Source: Urechidicola croceus (GTDB taxonomy: Bacteria; Bacteroidota; Bacteroidia; Flavobacteriales; Flavobacteriaceae). Taken from it: a DNA stretch of 64,000 nt. The notes under the pieces are model-generated. The model saw nothing but the letters and a program-made list of their open reading frames with translations, was not told the DNA's origin and did not search any database. Positions 33,001 to 38,881 of this stretch are shown here, in pieces; positions within the stretch are counted from its first letter, which is position 1, and the number at the start of each line of letters is the position of its first letter. Location of the stretch: the NCBI GenBank assembly GCA_905181865.1, contig CAJIZG010000003.1, positions 327,001-391,000 on the forward strand, given 5' to 3'. The translations under genes and the position numbers were made by a program.

Positions 33001-34290
33001 AATGGGTTCCGCCAAAATCAAACTACAATTACTAATTTGCTACCTGGAGATTATACAATTAGCGGTACAGATGCAATAGGGTGTACTTTCCCTTCAGAAA
33101 CGTATACCATTGAAGAATTAACACCCCTATATATTGATTTATTAGATACAACGGTAGCAACCGGTTGTGATGGCACTTTAGGCTGTGCAAACTTTGATTA
33201 TATAGGTGGCACAGGGATTTACACTTCGTTCTTACTTGAATATTCAAACCCACAAAGTCAAACTTGGAAAATAATAGATGCATCTGAGATTAATAATAAC
33301 TACTATAATATTTGTGATTTAGAAGCTGGCTTATATAGTATTACAGTCACCGATAGTGGTGGTTGTGAAACAGAACCTCTCTTGTTTACTGTTGAAAATG
33401 GCACTCAGTTCTCTATAGAAAATTTAGTGTTAGAAGAAAGTTTATGTAATGGGGAAATAGGAAATATTTTAATTGAAGTAAATTCTATTGATCCAAACCT
33501 AATATTCACATACAATGGGAATACAGTTACTTCAACAGTACTCGGAAATAATTTCTATGAATTGCAAATTAATTCAGATGGAGCAACAAATGGTATAATA
33601 GCCGTAACAAACTTTAATGGATGCACAATTTCTAGAGATATTACGCTAGAAACCATGGAACCTGATTTTGAATATACATCTGAAGAATTTGAGAATTTTG
33701 GTTACTTTGATGTGAATTCAAATATAACGTTTACAAACCTAAATTTTATAAATCCGTCTATTTACAACCCTAATATATACACCTATATAGAATGGGATTT
33801 TGATGATAACACTCCTCTTAAAACTTTCTATTATCCCGCTAATTTAGCCCCTAATGAAAATGATGAAAGTATTAAAAATGTTTTTCATACCTATACTAAT
33901 GATGGAATTTATAATGCAACACTTACACTTTATAATAGTGCTGGTTGCTCAACATCAATGACTAAAACAATTGTAATTGGGAAAGGAGCTTCCATTATGC
34001 TACCTACCGCATTTTCTCCTAATAATGATGGTGTTAATGATAGTTTTAGACCACTCTTTAGAGGGGTTACTGAAATCTCTATGTACATTTATGACAATTG
34101 GGGCAATTTAGTGTATGATTTCAATTCACAAGACGCCACAACCATTGAAACAGACAATCGTTGGGGATGGGATGGAATTGAACCAAGAAATTCTGAATCT
34201 AAAAATGGCACTTATAGATGTTATATCGTGGCTAAAACATTAGATGAGAAAACAATTACAAAAACAGGTAGATTCTTAATTATAAAATAA
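9342..34290 (+). CDS. Giant T9SS-secreted Ig-like repeat adhesin (about 8,314 aa if frame-corrected)
   Basis: This is one gene split by eight single-base indels (six insertions, two deletions; net +4) near 12074, 12812, 14353, 25149, 25244, 25262, 26095 and 26207. Correcting them gives 8,315 codons including the stop. Order: signal peptide (1-27), IPT/TIG domain (about 46-127), 54 Ig-like units of 76 residues (about 127-4220), 24 units of 82 residues (about 4220-6200), a mixed region with four GANGTAPYTFTY-type and about nine ISGTP-type modules (6200-8100), a PKD-like domain (8106-8212), and a CHU_C/type-B T9SS sorting domain (last 100). Every repeat has two cysteines that probably pair. It should be exported by Sec, crossed over the outer membrane by the T9SS and held at the surface with the PorP/SprF protein encoded 39 bp downstream. 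Adhesion or gliding is likely; the ligand is unknown. Confidence 0.88.
12075..12852 (+). CDS. Adhesin segment 2: repeat units 11 (part)-14 in shifted frame
   Basis: After the first insertion the repeat continues in the next frame without interruption (first ATG at 12337, but there is no reason to think translation restarts there). Units of types A, B and C follow in the same order as in the preceding block. The frame ends because of an extra base at 12812: the copies read either ATTGTAGG or ATTGCAGG, and this site reads ATTGTCAGG, carrying both variants' bases. Confidence 0.6.
12813..14380 (+). CDS. Adhesin segment 3: repeat units 14 (part)-21
   Basis: The repeat runs on in the third frame to a premature TAG at 14378-14380. 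Units here include the SSSIQWYSNVGL and GTSLSTQNYYV variants that recur in the same order near 17,000-17,900, showing a long-range block duplication. The frame breaks at 14351-14354 (GCGCATTTCTGG), where two repeat variants appear merged. The same unit continues with IQWYSDLGL, a combination not seen in any other copy. Confidence 0.6.
14354..25193 (+). CDS. Adhesin segment 4: rest of the 76-aa array and first part of the 82-aa array
   Basis: This is the longest uninterrupted piece (about 3,600 residues; first ATG at 14391). It holds the remaining units of the first array up to unit 54, whose AFC motif starts at 21827. One unit near 21337 lacks one codon in the NTTPTAP linker, an in-frame loss. 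From about 22030 the second array begins, with units opening GDITECEESPIQTLNANDAF and ending YYAEYFNGTCSSLTRTAVTL. The frame fails near 25149, where ACCACTACC of the sister copies is ACCATACC (one base missing). Confidence 0.75.
22021..27930 (+). repeat. Tandem array 2: 24 copies of a ~246-bp unit
   Basis: Units begin with G(D/N)ITxC at about 22050 and recur roughly every 246 bp to about 27712, 24 copies in all. Each has one cysteine near the start and one in the NGTC motif. Units 8-12 (ECLQ, VCEAS, QCTAS, ACETN, SCEAN types) are repeated as units 13-17 and again from unit 18, a five-unit period of about 1,230 bp. Five of the gene's eight indels lie in the middle period (25149-26207), and none in the first or third. 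Confidence 0.93.
25555..26133 (+). CDS. Adhesin segment 5: units 15-17 of the 82-aa array
   Basis: This short open stretch lies between indels at 25244/25262 and 26095. It encodes units opening GNITACETNP and GDITSCEANP, matching units 11-12 of the array almost exactly, one five-unit period (about 1,230 bp) earlier. The ATG at 25555 is internal to a repeat and is not a credible start; the segment belongs to the single adhesin gene. Confidence 0.55.
   Translation: MVSTTGVTWYDSAIGNTVVPNPTISAIGTATYYAEYFNGTCSSLTRTAVVLTINESPAAPTSTGNITACETNPIQTLDANDALVSTTGITWYDNAIGGTVVPSPTISATGTATYYAEYDNGTCTSLTRTTVTLTITAAPAAPTSIGDITSCEANPIVPLDANDALISITGVTWYTSATGRSCSCKPNIKFNK
26254..34290 (+). CDS. Adhesin segment 6: last 82-aa units, mixed modules, PKD and T9SS type-B sorting domain
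   Basis: This C-terminal piece (2,678 residues from an internal ATG) ends the gene. After the last 82-residue units (to about 27930) come non-identical Ig-like modules: GANGTAPYTFTY-type copies near 28265, 29050, 29560 and 30970, and ISGTPTEGGIFAYS-type copies between about 29980 and 32830. A PKD-like domain carries EWDFDD and HTYTNDGIYNATLTL (about 33660-33980). The terminal domain has LPTAFSPNNDGVNDSF, YDNWGNLVYD and a final GRFLIIK, the signature of the CHU_C/gliding-motility type-B sorting signal. Alone it has no signal peptide, so it would not be exported. Confidence 0.85.
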   Translation: MQSPIQTLNANNAFASTTGITWYTAATAGTVVGSPTISAIGTTTFYAEYFNGTCSSLTRTPVTLTITAEPAAPTSTGDITVCEASPIQTLDANDAFASTIGITWYDAATAGAVVTSPTLSATGTTTYYAEYDNGTCSSLTRTTVTLTITAAPAAPTSTGDITSCETSPIVALDANDALVSTTGVTWYTSATGSVVVASPTLNSISSITYYAEYNDGTCDSLTRTAVTLTINGAPAAPTSLGNITECEESPIQTLDANDAFASTTGITWYTAPTGGTVVGSPTISAIGTTTYYAEYFNGTCSSLTRTPVTLTITAAPAAPTSLGNITECEESPIQTLNANDAFASTTGITWYTLASAGSVVGSPTLNTVGTTTYYAEYSDGTCSSLTRTPVTLTITAAPLAPTSNGDITQCEASPIVALDANDALVSTTGVTWYDSAIGNTVVPNPTISAIGTATYYAEYFNGTCSSLTRTAVVLTINESPAAATSTGNITACETNPIQTLDANDALVSTTGITWYDNAIGGTVVPSPTISATGTATYYAEYDNGTCTSLNRTTVTLTINGAPILTSTLTPAAICSNETFAYTPESSTNPLTIGWTRVPVAGISGAASGTGNINDVLINTTGSPISVTYELTLTPTIDGCAAIVSLVVLVNPMPTASISGGGNSCLNNTDNLIVLTGANGTAPYTFTYNIGASGPYTITTTSGNSIAVTSSSSTLGGYTYSLIGVQDANSCASPPITGQSAPITVEPLPSLVITDPEAVCFPNTIDLIGLDSLNPDIAVGSESGLTYTYWTNATATTPYYTPEAATAGTYYVKGTNSNGCFTILPVMISVNSLPTVTVNSPTICDGETATISATPSPVGLYDYSWTVPSGTVPPGNVPSFTTTIAGDYTVEITRQVAPLCLSLAATSTLTINPLPTATISSNVTVCIDDSATATFTGANGTAPYTFTYNIDGGANQLITTTSGNSITLNALTNTSGIFNYNLVRVTDSSLNACSQAITGQTASVTVKEIPTVDAGDDIDVCAGEEVTLTASGTATSYIWNNSVVDGVPFTPTRSTTYMVTGTDSFGCKNTAEVTVTIIPAITGTIKTPYDFEVCKDDTSPTITFVGANGTAPYIFTYEIIDESSAIIGSGSITSTGNEAILTPEIPTTIPGLFTVTLLSIEDSGSCKNGDLIAPNQAFINVLDAGILPLNLIEVNQLVCENEPIVDIIFEINGSPINAYVDDLPTGITSDYVPSTIVGNPGILTITGAPNEVGTFFYIVNTSGSLIGCNKTFPGTLTVNATGKLALQLPDSDIQEVCNNTPITNITYNIEGGATGATVIFSPSAPAGITYAISSSTVIISGTPEERGVFYYTVESFSTENNCAQSTETGTLTITESEIILASGTLDQTTCINNPIDDTTFSITTNPSTAPAASLVLLGTLPEGVIFNPSTGIISGTPTEGGIFAYSIEASTGCATSITGEIIVNATLPNVLIEDGLTDIEVCVGSEITLTATGADLYEWYELDTFGIPVSLVTTDTYTFTPATNQTLYVIGTLADGCDNTAQINIILKPAISASITGVNVFEVCRDQTEPTITFTGTNGIAPYKFTYTINSIISTVTGINTNDSAVINIPTNIAGTYNIQLMNVEDSGSTNCSPPKLLEPTTASVTVLDSGVYPQAGAEIYQTICEGTAITSILFDIQGSVTNAFAEGLPSGVTSSYAGNILTISGTPSITGSSDYTIVTSGLSAACNATFTGNITVNDNDLVTPVAGSEIDQTICECSEISPILFELGGGATGATVTGLPSGINWNINGNILTISGSSCDTTSPGNYVITTQGICTSATTSGIISITSPASLEQTTGILADDEILCINNPLTTNIQYQGTAGQTLLLTGLLPPGMSFNADPASGSGIISGTPTLKGTYNYSITSSTNCSDVLEDRIIVEGDAFINLNSDSSSINQIACIGSPIETLSYGIPLSITNVTFSSTLPTGINYIVVDGALIISGTPTSASVETTYEITAISNCGAPASIQFKLTIEESPIITLEIGSGTITQSVCQNSTISPIQFTVSPAGTTIDQSLLPSFITATEINAPLGLWELTGSPVSTGSFNFEIQTLGSSNCSASLPIQIENLYAAVSVVLDAGSENQTLCSFNDPIVDIVYNITGSIPNTSIIKVTGLPNGISFMDTATATGMLLTISGQATESGVFEYEVTYDTCGTLKTGVIEISSPMTINSEIAQISCLGGDAEISVTVFGGVPFIDETNGSPFYAINWEGPNGFRQNQTTITNLLPGDYTISGTDAIGCTFPSETYTIEELTPLYIDLLDTTVATGCDGTLGCANFDYIGGTGIYTSFLLEYSNPQSQTWKIIDASEINNNYYNICDLEAGLYSITVTDSGGCETEPLLFTVENGTQFSIENLVLEESLCNGEIGNILIEVNSIDPNLIFTYNGNTVTSTVLGNNFYELQINSDGATNGIIAVTNFNGCTISRDITLETMEPDFEYTSEEFENFGYFDVNSNITFTNLNFINPSIYNPNIYTYIEWDFDDNTPLKTFYYPANLAPNENDESIKNVFHTYTNDGIYNATLTLYNSAGCSTSMTKTIVIGKGASIMLPTAFSPNNDGVNDSFRPLFRGVTEISMYIYDNWGNLVYDFNSQDATTIETDNRWGWDGIEPRNSESKNGTYRCYIVAKTLDEKTITKTGRFLIIK

Positions 34291-34329
34291 CCACACAATA
34301 TAGTTGGTATATAAAATTCCAAAACACTG

Positions 34330-35343
34330 ATGACAAAGAAAATTATATATAGTATCTTAATAATCTTATACTTTAGCGGACTCAGCTTTGGACAAGAGCG
34401 AATATACTCACATCAAAATAAAATACTTGGAAGTTTGAATCCGAGTTTTTATAGTTTTAATCAAACACCTCTTGCAGGTGTCATTTATGGTTCACAACAA
34501 ATTCAAAATAATGACAGCAATATTGCGAGTAGTTTTGCATTTGCAACCGTTCCTTTTGAAGATTATAATTTTTCATTGGCGTTAGACTTAAATTTATTTA
34601 AGATTGAATCCTTGGGTTATTCCGCTAGCCAGATCAACTTGCACTATATCTACAACACAAATTTAACCCGTAATTGGAAACTAAACACCTCGTTTTCGGC
34701 AGGATATGGTAACAACAAATTAGATTTTAATTCCCTATTATTTGGTGATCAAATAGACGTTTTAACTGGAGATATTTCATCGTTTTCTATAGACCCCGTA
34801 AATGCAAATGATAAAGTAAGTTATTTTGATTTTGGTGTGGGAGCTCATGCACATAATAGTGAAAATATGTATTTTGGTTTTAACTTAAAACATCTTAACC
34901 AACCAGATATTTCTTTCAATTCAGAAAATAATGATCAGAAAGAATTATTTTTATCTTTACAGGGGGCTTATGAAATGGATATTAACCGATATCAACAAGG
35001 ATTCCTCCCGGAGAACTCTTTCTTGTTATTCCATAATTCAATTTCTAAACAAGCAAAGAAGTTTAGAGCTGACTTTTATCAAGAAGCCATCCTAGATAAC
35101 TTTTCTATAGGTATTAATCAGCATATAAATAATTATGAAGGTGTTTCTCTTACCACTTTTGGAGTTGCTGGAAGCGTATTTATAGAGCAAATGGAAATAG
35201 GAGCAAATTACACTTTTGAAATGTCTAGTAAGCAACTCACTGGAGTTGCTTACAGTTATTTTGAACTCTTTATCGTTTTTGATTTTTATAGATCTAGCCA
35301 AGATAGAAGAGGAAATAATAGCCGCTTTTTTAACTTCTACTAA
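34330..35343 (+). CDS. PorP/SprF-family T9SS outer-membrane protein
   Basis: A 337-residue predicted outer-membrane beta-barrel. It has a signal peptide (IIYSILIILYFSGLSFGQ) and then the family opening with a conserved LNPSFYSFNQTPLAG segment. Alternating amphipathic strands follow, and the C terminus is the family's FDFYRSSQDRRGNNSRFF tail. PorP/SprF proteins sit in the outer membrane and attach or anchor T9SS cargo with type-B (CHU_C) sorting domains, usually encoded directly downstream of that cargo. Here it starts 39 bp after the giant adhesin, so co-transcription and a dedicated partnership are very likely. It is not necessarily the SprF orthologue. Confidence 0.88.
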   Translation: MTKKIIYSILIILYFSGLSFGQERIYSHQNKILGSLNPSFYSFNQTPLAGVIYGSQQIQNNDSNIASSFAFATVPFEDYNFSLALDLNLFKIESLGYSASQINLHYIYNTNLTRNWKLNTSFSAGYGNNKLDFNSLLFGDQIDVLTGDISSFSIDPVNANDKVSYFDFGVGAHAHNSENMYFGFNLKHLNQPDISFNSENNDQKELFLSLQGAYEMDINRYQQGFLPENSFLLFHNSISKQAKKFRADFYQEAILDNFSIGINQHINNYEGVSLTTFGVAGSVFIEQMEIGANYTFEMSSKQLTGVAYSYFELFIVFDFYRSSQDRRGNNSRFFNFY

Positions 35344-35682
35344 TTTTAAAAACTCGAATAGTATTCGCTTATCGTATTCTCTAAATGGTAATATCATAGG
35401 CGTGGAGTTATTACCTTTACTCGGACATAAAAGTTAAGACTGTTTCACATAAAAACGAACTTATCGTTATGAAATGATTGAAAAAAAATTACAGTAGTAA
35501 ATTTAAGTAAGAAGCAGTCAGGTTGAGTTATCAGCGAGATAACATCATCAAATAATATAAGTAAAAAGTCTATTGTTACATTAAATCTTAAAGTAGCAGT
35601 AATATCTAATTATCCCAATGACAAAGCGAGAATGAAAAAAAATTAATGAAATATTAGGAAATCGAAATCTATGGCTATCCCC
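35344..35682. other. Intergenic spacer between converging genes
   Basis: This 339-bp spacer separates the PorP/SprF gene from the converging response-regulator gene. Both strands are rich in stops, and no recognisable coding remnant was found. A small inverted repeat, GTTATC-N5-GATAAC (35527-35543), lacks a T-run and is not a convincing terminator. Confidence 0.4.
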
Positions 35683-36360
35683 TTAAATGAAACCTTTTTC
35701 CTTGGCTAAAATAACGAGTTCACGATCACTTCCCTTTTTCAAATCAAATATTTCTTTTAAATGTCGTTTCCTTCTTTCGATCCCAGTCATTGATAACGGC
35801 AAGACATTAGGCAGTTCATTCATTTTTGTACCAATAGATAACTCATACAGCAACATACGATCAATCTTATCAATTTTATGACCGTTGGCTACTTGCTTTC
35901 TAAAAGATTTCAACACCGTAATACTATAATATGGAGGTTCTGTGATAACCTTTTTAATACATGTTCTTAATTCATTTAGGTTAAAATCATTCTTAACTAA
36001 AAACCCATCAGGATCCAAACTTTTCAAAATACTCTGAATCCTTAAATTGTCATAATAAGTTGTACATACTATAATTTTTGCCTTAGGTAATTTTCTCCTA
36101 ATTTTTATCCCCAAATCTTCTCCAGTTCTTATTTTACCATCTTTGGACTCTGGTAAATTCATATCCAACAAAACAATATCCAATCCGTTTCCCACCACTG
36201 CATCCATAATCTTCATATTGGCACTATCACAATCTTTTGCCATACTAAAATCAAACTCCAAGTCTACCAATTCTATGGCAACATCATTTATTGCCTTTCT
36301 ATAGGCATTAGCAGAGAAGGGATGATCTTCAATTATTAATACAGACATCTTTTTCTTCAT
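35683..36360 (-). CDS. Response regulator of a two-component system
   Basis: A 225-residue response regulator. The receiver domain (about 5-130) has the acidic pair E11/D12, phospho-acceptor D66 in VLLDMNLPES, the Thr region in IVCTTYYD and the conserved Lys in FLVKND. The C-terminal part (about 150-225) should be the output domain; it is compatible with a diverged LuxR/NarL-like helix-turn-helix (IGTKMNELPNVLPLSMTGIE) but is not a clear match. It lies 17 bp downstream of the histidine kinase gene and is almost certainly its partner. Targets are unknown; the adhesin/PorP-SprF genes lie next door but converge with it. Confidence 0.85.
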   Translation of the reverse strand: MKKKMSVLIIEDHPFSANAYRKAINDVAIELVDLEFDFSMAKDCDSANMKIMDAVVGNGLDIVLLDMNLPESKDGKIRTGEDLGIKIRRKLPKAKIIVCTTYYDNLRIQSILKSLDPDGFLVKNDFNLNELRTCIKKVITEPPYYSITVLKSFRKQVANGHKIDKIDRMLLYELSIGTKMNELPNVLPLSMTGIERRKRHLKEIFDLKKGSDRELVILAKEKGFI

Positions 36361-36377
36361 ACATCGTAGTTTTACAG

Positions 36378-38420
36378 TTATTCTATATGAATCGGTATTT
36401 TTATTTCCAACAAAGTTCCAGTGGTTGCCGAAGACTCTATCTTAAACGAACCATTTAACCGAGCAACACGTGATTTCAAATTGGTTAAACCAATACCGTC
36501 AGCACTTGTCTTTGAATCAAATCCACAACCATCATCGTTGATGACTAAAACAACATTATTTTTCTTTTTACTAAAATTAATCTCAACTTGAGCAGCCTTA
36601 GCGTATTTATGACAATTTAATAAAGCCTCTTGAATGATGCGATACATATTAATTTTAATAGTTCCATCTAAATCAAACCAATTAATATTCTCATCCATAT
36701 GAATTTTACACTGAAAATCACTTTTAAAACTCTGATTTTCTACCATACTAGAAATTATAGAAGCAAAATTATGATTCGAACTTAACAAGTCACTTTTTAA
36801 TTCATGCGAAATATTATGCACCTCTTTTTCAATCCTTTGCAATTCAAGAATTAATTGCTCATATGTAAACTGATCTTCTTGGTTTCCTTTAAACTCTATA
36901 GCTTCAAATGAAATTCGTGCACCAAAGACATCTCCAATAATCCCATCGTGTAATTCTTCAGCAATCCTATCTCGCTCTTTCATGCGCCCTTCCTCCATTA
37001 CAGCTAGTTGCTTTAGCATTAATCCGTAAATCTCTTCATTGGCCTTTTGTTGTTCCTTTTCAAATAATAGTTCTTTGTTTTTTGATCGCTGAATCTTTAT
37101 GTAATACAATAATCCAAGAATAACGACTACAACCACACTAACTATTACTATAATCACCCTCTCTTTAGACAACTTTGCTGTCTTTTCCATATACTCATCA
37201 GTTTCAAAACGGATTCGAGTAAATTTATTTCTTAATTTACGCTCTTTAATTTGAAGACTGTCATTCAATACATTGTAATCATTGAAATATTCCTGTAAAT
37301 TTTTCTTATCTAATTTAGAAAGCAATTTTAAGGCAGTTAATTGATTATCATTGTCCGTAATCGTAATTGCGAGATTGCGCGCCTCTTTCGCATATTGAAT
37401 AGCCTGAATGGTATCTGTTTTATAAGCCAGATATTCTGATAAATAAATCTTATTTTCAATAATACCATTGAAGTAATTTAGGCTGTCTCTTATTTTTAGA
37501 GCGGTTTGATAATTTTGAAAGACTCCAAGCGTGTCTTTGCTTAAAAATTTATTATAACTGAAGTTTGTTATAACCCTTGCATAATGCTCAATATCTACTT
37601 CTTTTAAATTATTAATATTTAAGGCTTTCAGGTAGTATTCATTTGCCTTTTTATAACTTCCTCTACTTTGGTATATTTTGCCAATATTATTATAATTCGT
37701 AATGTACTTATTTTTCGAATTTTCTAAAAGATGGATAATTTCTTTAGCCCTTAGATAATATTCTAAGGATGCGTCATACTCCTTTAATTCTAGGAATATA
37801 AGCCCTAATATGTTGTAGCAATCATATATGCCAGCATTATTTTTTACCTTTTTATAGTATTCAATTGCTTGAATTGTTAGAATTTCACTTCCAGTAAAAT
37901 CCTTAACGTCAAATTGTCCATAGGCCATTCCATAAAGGCAGTGCCCAATGTTTAGATCTCTTTTTAAATACTCATTGTATTTTTTAGCCTTGTTGAAATG
38001 AATATAGGAACTATCCATTTTTTCTAAAGTCAAATAATTTAAAGCAAAGTGGTAATGCGTCTTGGCTAGCCCTAAAGTATCTCCCTTTTTTTTAAAAATT
38101 TCAAATATTTGGTCGCTGAACTTTTTAAAAAAAATAGGATCATTAATATAGTATGCGGCTTCTGGCATATTTATAAATTGATCTCTTTGGAGAGAATCGT
38201 TCTTTACTAATTTATTCAATCTAAAAGCCTTTTTTAGAAAGTTCTTGCGTTTTTCAATTGAATAGGAGTCTTCTTTTGATTTTTCTATCCATTCGCTGAT
38301 GCTATCTAATTCTGTTTGAGTATCTGAAATAAACTTTTCGTGAGGTGAATCACAAGAAATTATTCCGTTTAATAAAAAACAAACAAGTAGTAATGAAATT
38401 AAATATTTTAACACTATCAC
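36378..38420 (-). CDS. TPR-containing sensor histidine kinase (HisKA_3 type)
   Basis: A 680-residue membrane kinase. A signal peptide ends at Cys23 (IISC), so it may be lipid-modified. A periplasmic domain with TPR-like helical repeats spans about 60-400 (NIGHCLYGMAYGQF, IYDCYNILGLIFLELKEYDA, YNNIGKIYQSRGSYKKANEY). One transmembrane helix lies near 420-442, followed by a coiled linker. The HisKA_3 dimerisation domain has phospho-acceptor His491 (ERDRIAEELHDG), and the HATPase domain has N-, D- and G-boxes (EALLNCHKYAKAA, DDGCGFD, GIGLTNLKSRV). This layout is common in Bacteroidota NarL-type systems. It is transcribed first, with the response regulator behind it. The stimulus is unknown. Confidence 0.88.
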   Translation of the reverse strand: MIVLKYLISLLLVCFLLNGIISCDSPHEKFISDTQTELDSISEWIEKSKEDSYSIEKRKNFLKKAFRLNKLVKNDSLQRDQFINMPEAAYYINDPIFFKKFSDQIFEIFKKKGDTLGLAKTHYHFALNYLTLEKMDSSYIHFNKAKKYNEYLKRDLNIGHCLYGMAYGQFDVKDFTGSEILTIQAIEYYKKVKNNAGIYDCYNILGLIFLELKEYDASLEYYLRAKEIIHLLENSKNKYITNYNNIGKIYQSRGSYKKANEYYLKALNINNLKEVDIEHYARVITNFSYNKFLSKDTLGVFQNYQTALKIRDSLNYFNGIIENKIYLSEYLAYKTDTIQAIQYAKEARNLAITITDNDNQLTALKLLSKLDKKNLQEYFNDYNVLNDSLQIKERKLRNKFTRIRFETDEYMEKTAKLSKERVIIVIVSVVVVVILGLLYYIKIQRSKNKELLFEKEQQKANEEIYGLMLKQLAVMEEGRMKERDRIAEELHDGIIGDVFGARISFEAIEFKGNQEDQFTYEQLILELQRIEKEVHNISHELKSDLLSSNHNFASIISSMVENQSFKSDFQCKIHMDENINWFDLDGTIKINMYRIIQEALLNCHKYAKAAQVEINFSKKKNNVVLVINDDGCGFDSKTSADGIGLTNLKSRVARLNGSFKIESSATTGTLLEIKIPIHIE

Positions 38421-38465
38421 ATAGATCGATTAGGTTGCAATTAGTATGCTGTTAAAATACATAAA

Positions 38466-38499
38466 AAAACCTTCTAAAACATAGATTTTACAAGGTTTT
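38466..38499. terminator. Hairpin terminator candidate
   Basis: Arms AAAACCTT and AAGGTTTT with inner TAAAA/TTTTA pairing form an AT-rich stem. The hairpin lies between the deacetylase remnant and the histidine kinase, just after the DUF1553-DUF1501 transcription unit. It would work on the minus strand through the T-run opposite 38463-38469. Confidence 0.45.
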
Positions 38500-38501
38500 G
38501 A

Positions 38502-38880
38502 TGAGTTTTGAAAACTCTAAAAGTGATGGCAATAGGCTTCAATCTAATTCAACTGACTCAGAAAATCATCTTTAGAAAGTTTTCCAACAGCAGCACGAGA
38601 TTTTGTATGATTCGCAACCTCAAAACCCCTATTGTTAAGTTCTTTAATTTGACGCCAATTCATATACTTAGTACTATCTAAATAATTGGGAGGAAACTCA
38701 CAAACAAAAAAAGTGGCTTTAAAATTATACTGTTTCAATAATGGTGCTACTAAAAAATAGTGACTTGCAGTGGCATCATCAAATGTAAACACCACTATTT
38801 TATCATCAATATCCCTCTTTAAAATCTGTGAAAAACAAGAAGTAGAAATCAGCCATAAAAGAAGAATGATGCGCTTCAGA
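38502..38880 (-). pseudogene. Broken polysaccharide deacetylase (NodB-like) gene
   Basis: The frame encodes a signal-peptide-like stretch (RIILLLWLISTSCFSQ) followed by the start of a polysaccharide deacetylase domain: KIVVFTFDDATASHY with the metal-binding Asp pair, KATFFVCEF and EVANHTKSRAAVGKL with the expected His. It stops at TAG (38544-38546), and the same frame continues as IEAYCHHF before another TAG, as intact homologues would. Only about 110 of the usual 220 or more residues remain. No ATG, GTG or TTG precedes the signal peptide in frame; the first Met is inside the domain. The frame overlaps the stop of the DUF1501 gene, so it was probably the third gene of that operon. Confidence 0.7.
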
Positions 38881-38881
38881 A

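Noticed and set aside
9342-34290. Naming the giant gene sprB
   Set aside because: The repeat types and the IPT/TIG start differ from what is expected of SprB, and the sprC/sprD neighbours are not present; only the T9SS class is supported.
35216-35437. Short plus-strand frame overlapping the end of the PorP/SprF gene
   Set aside because: The PorP/SprF frame has the expected family C terminus, and the overlapping frame has no recognisable content.
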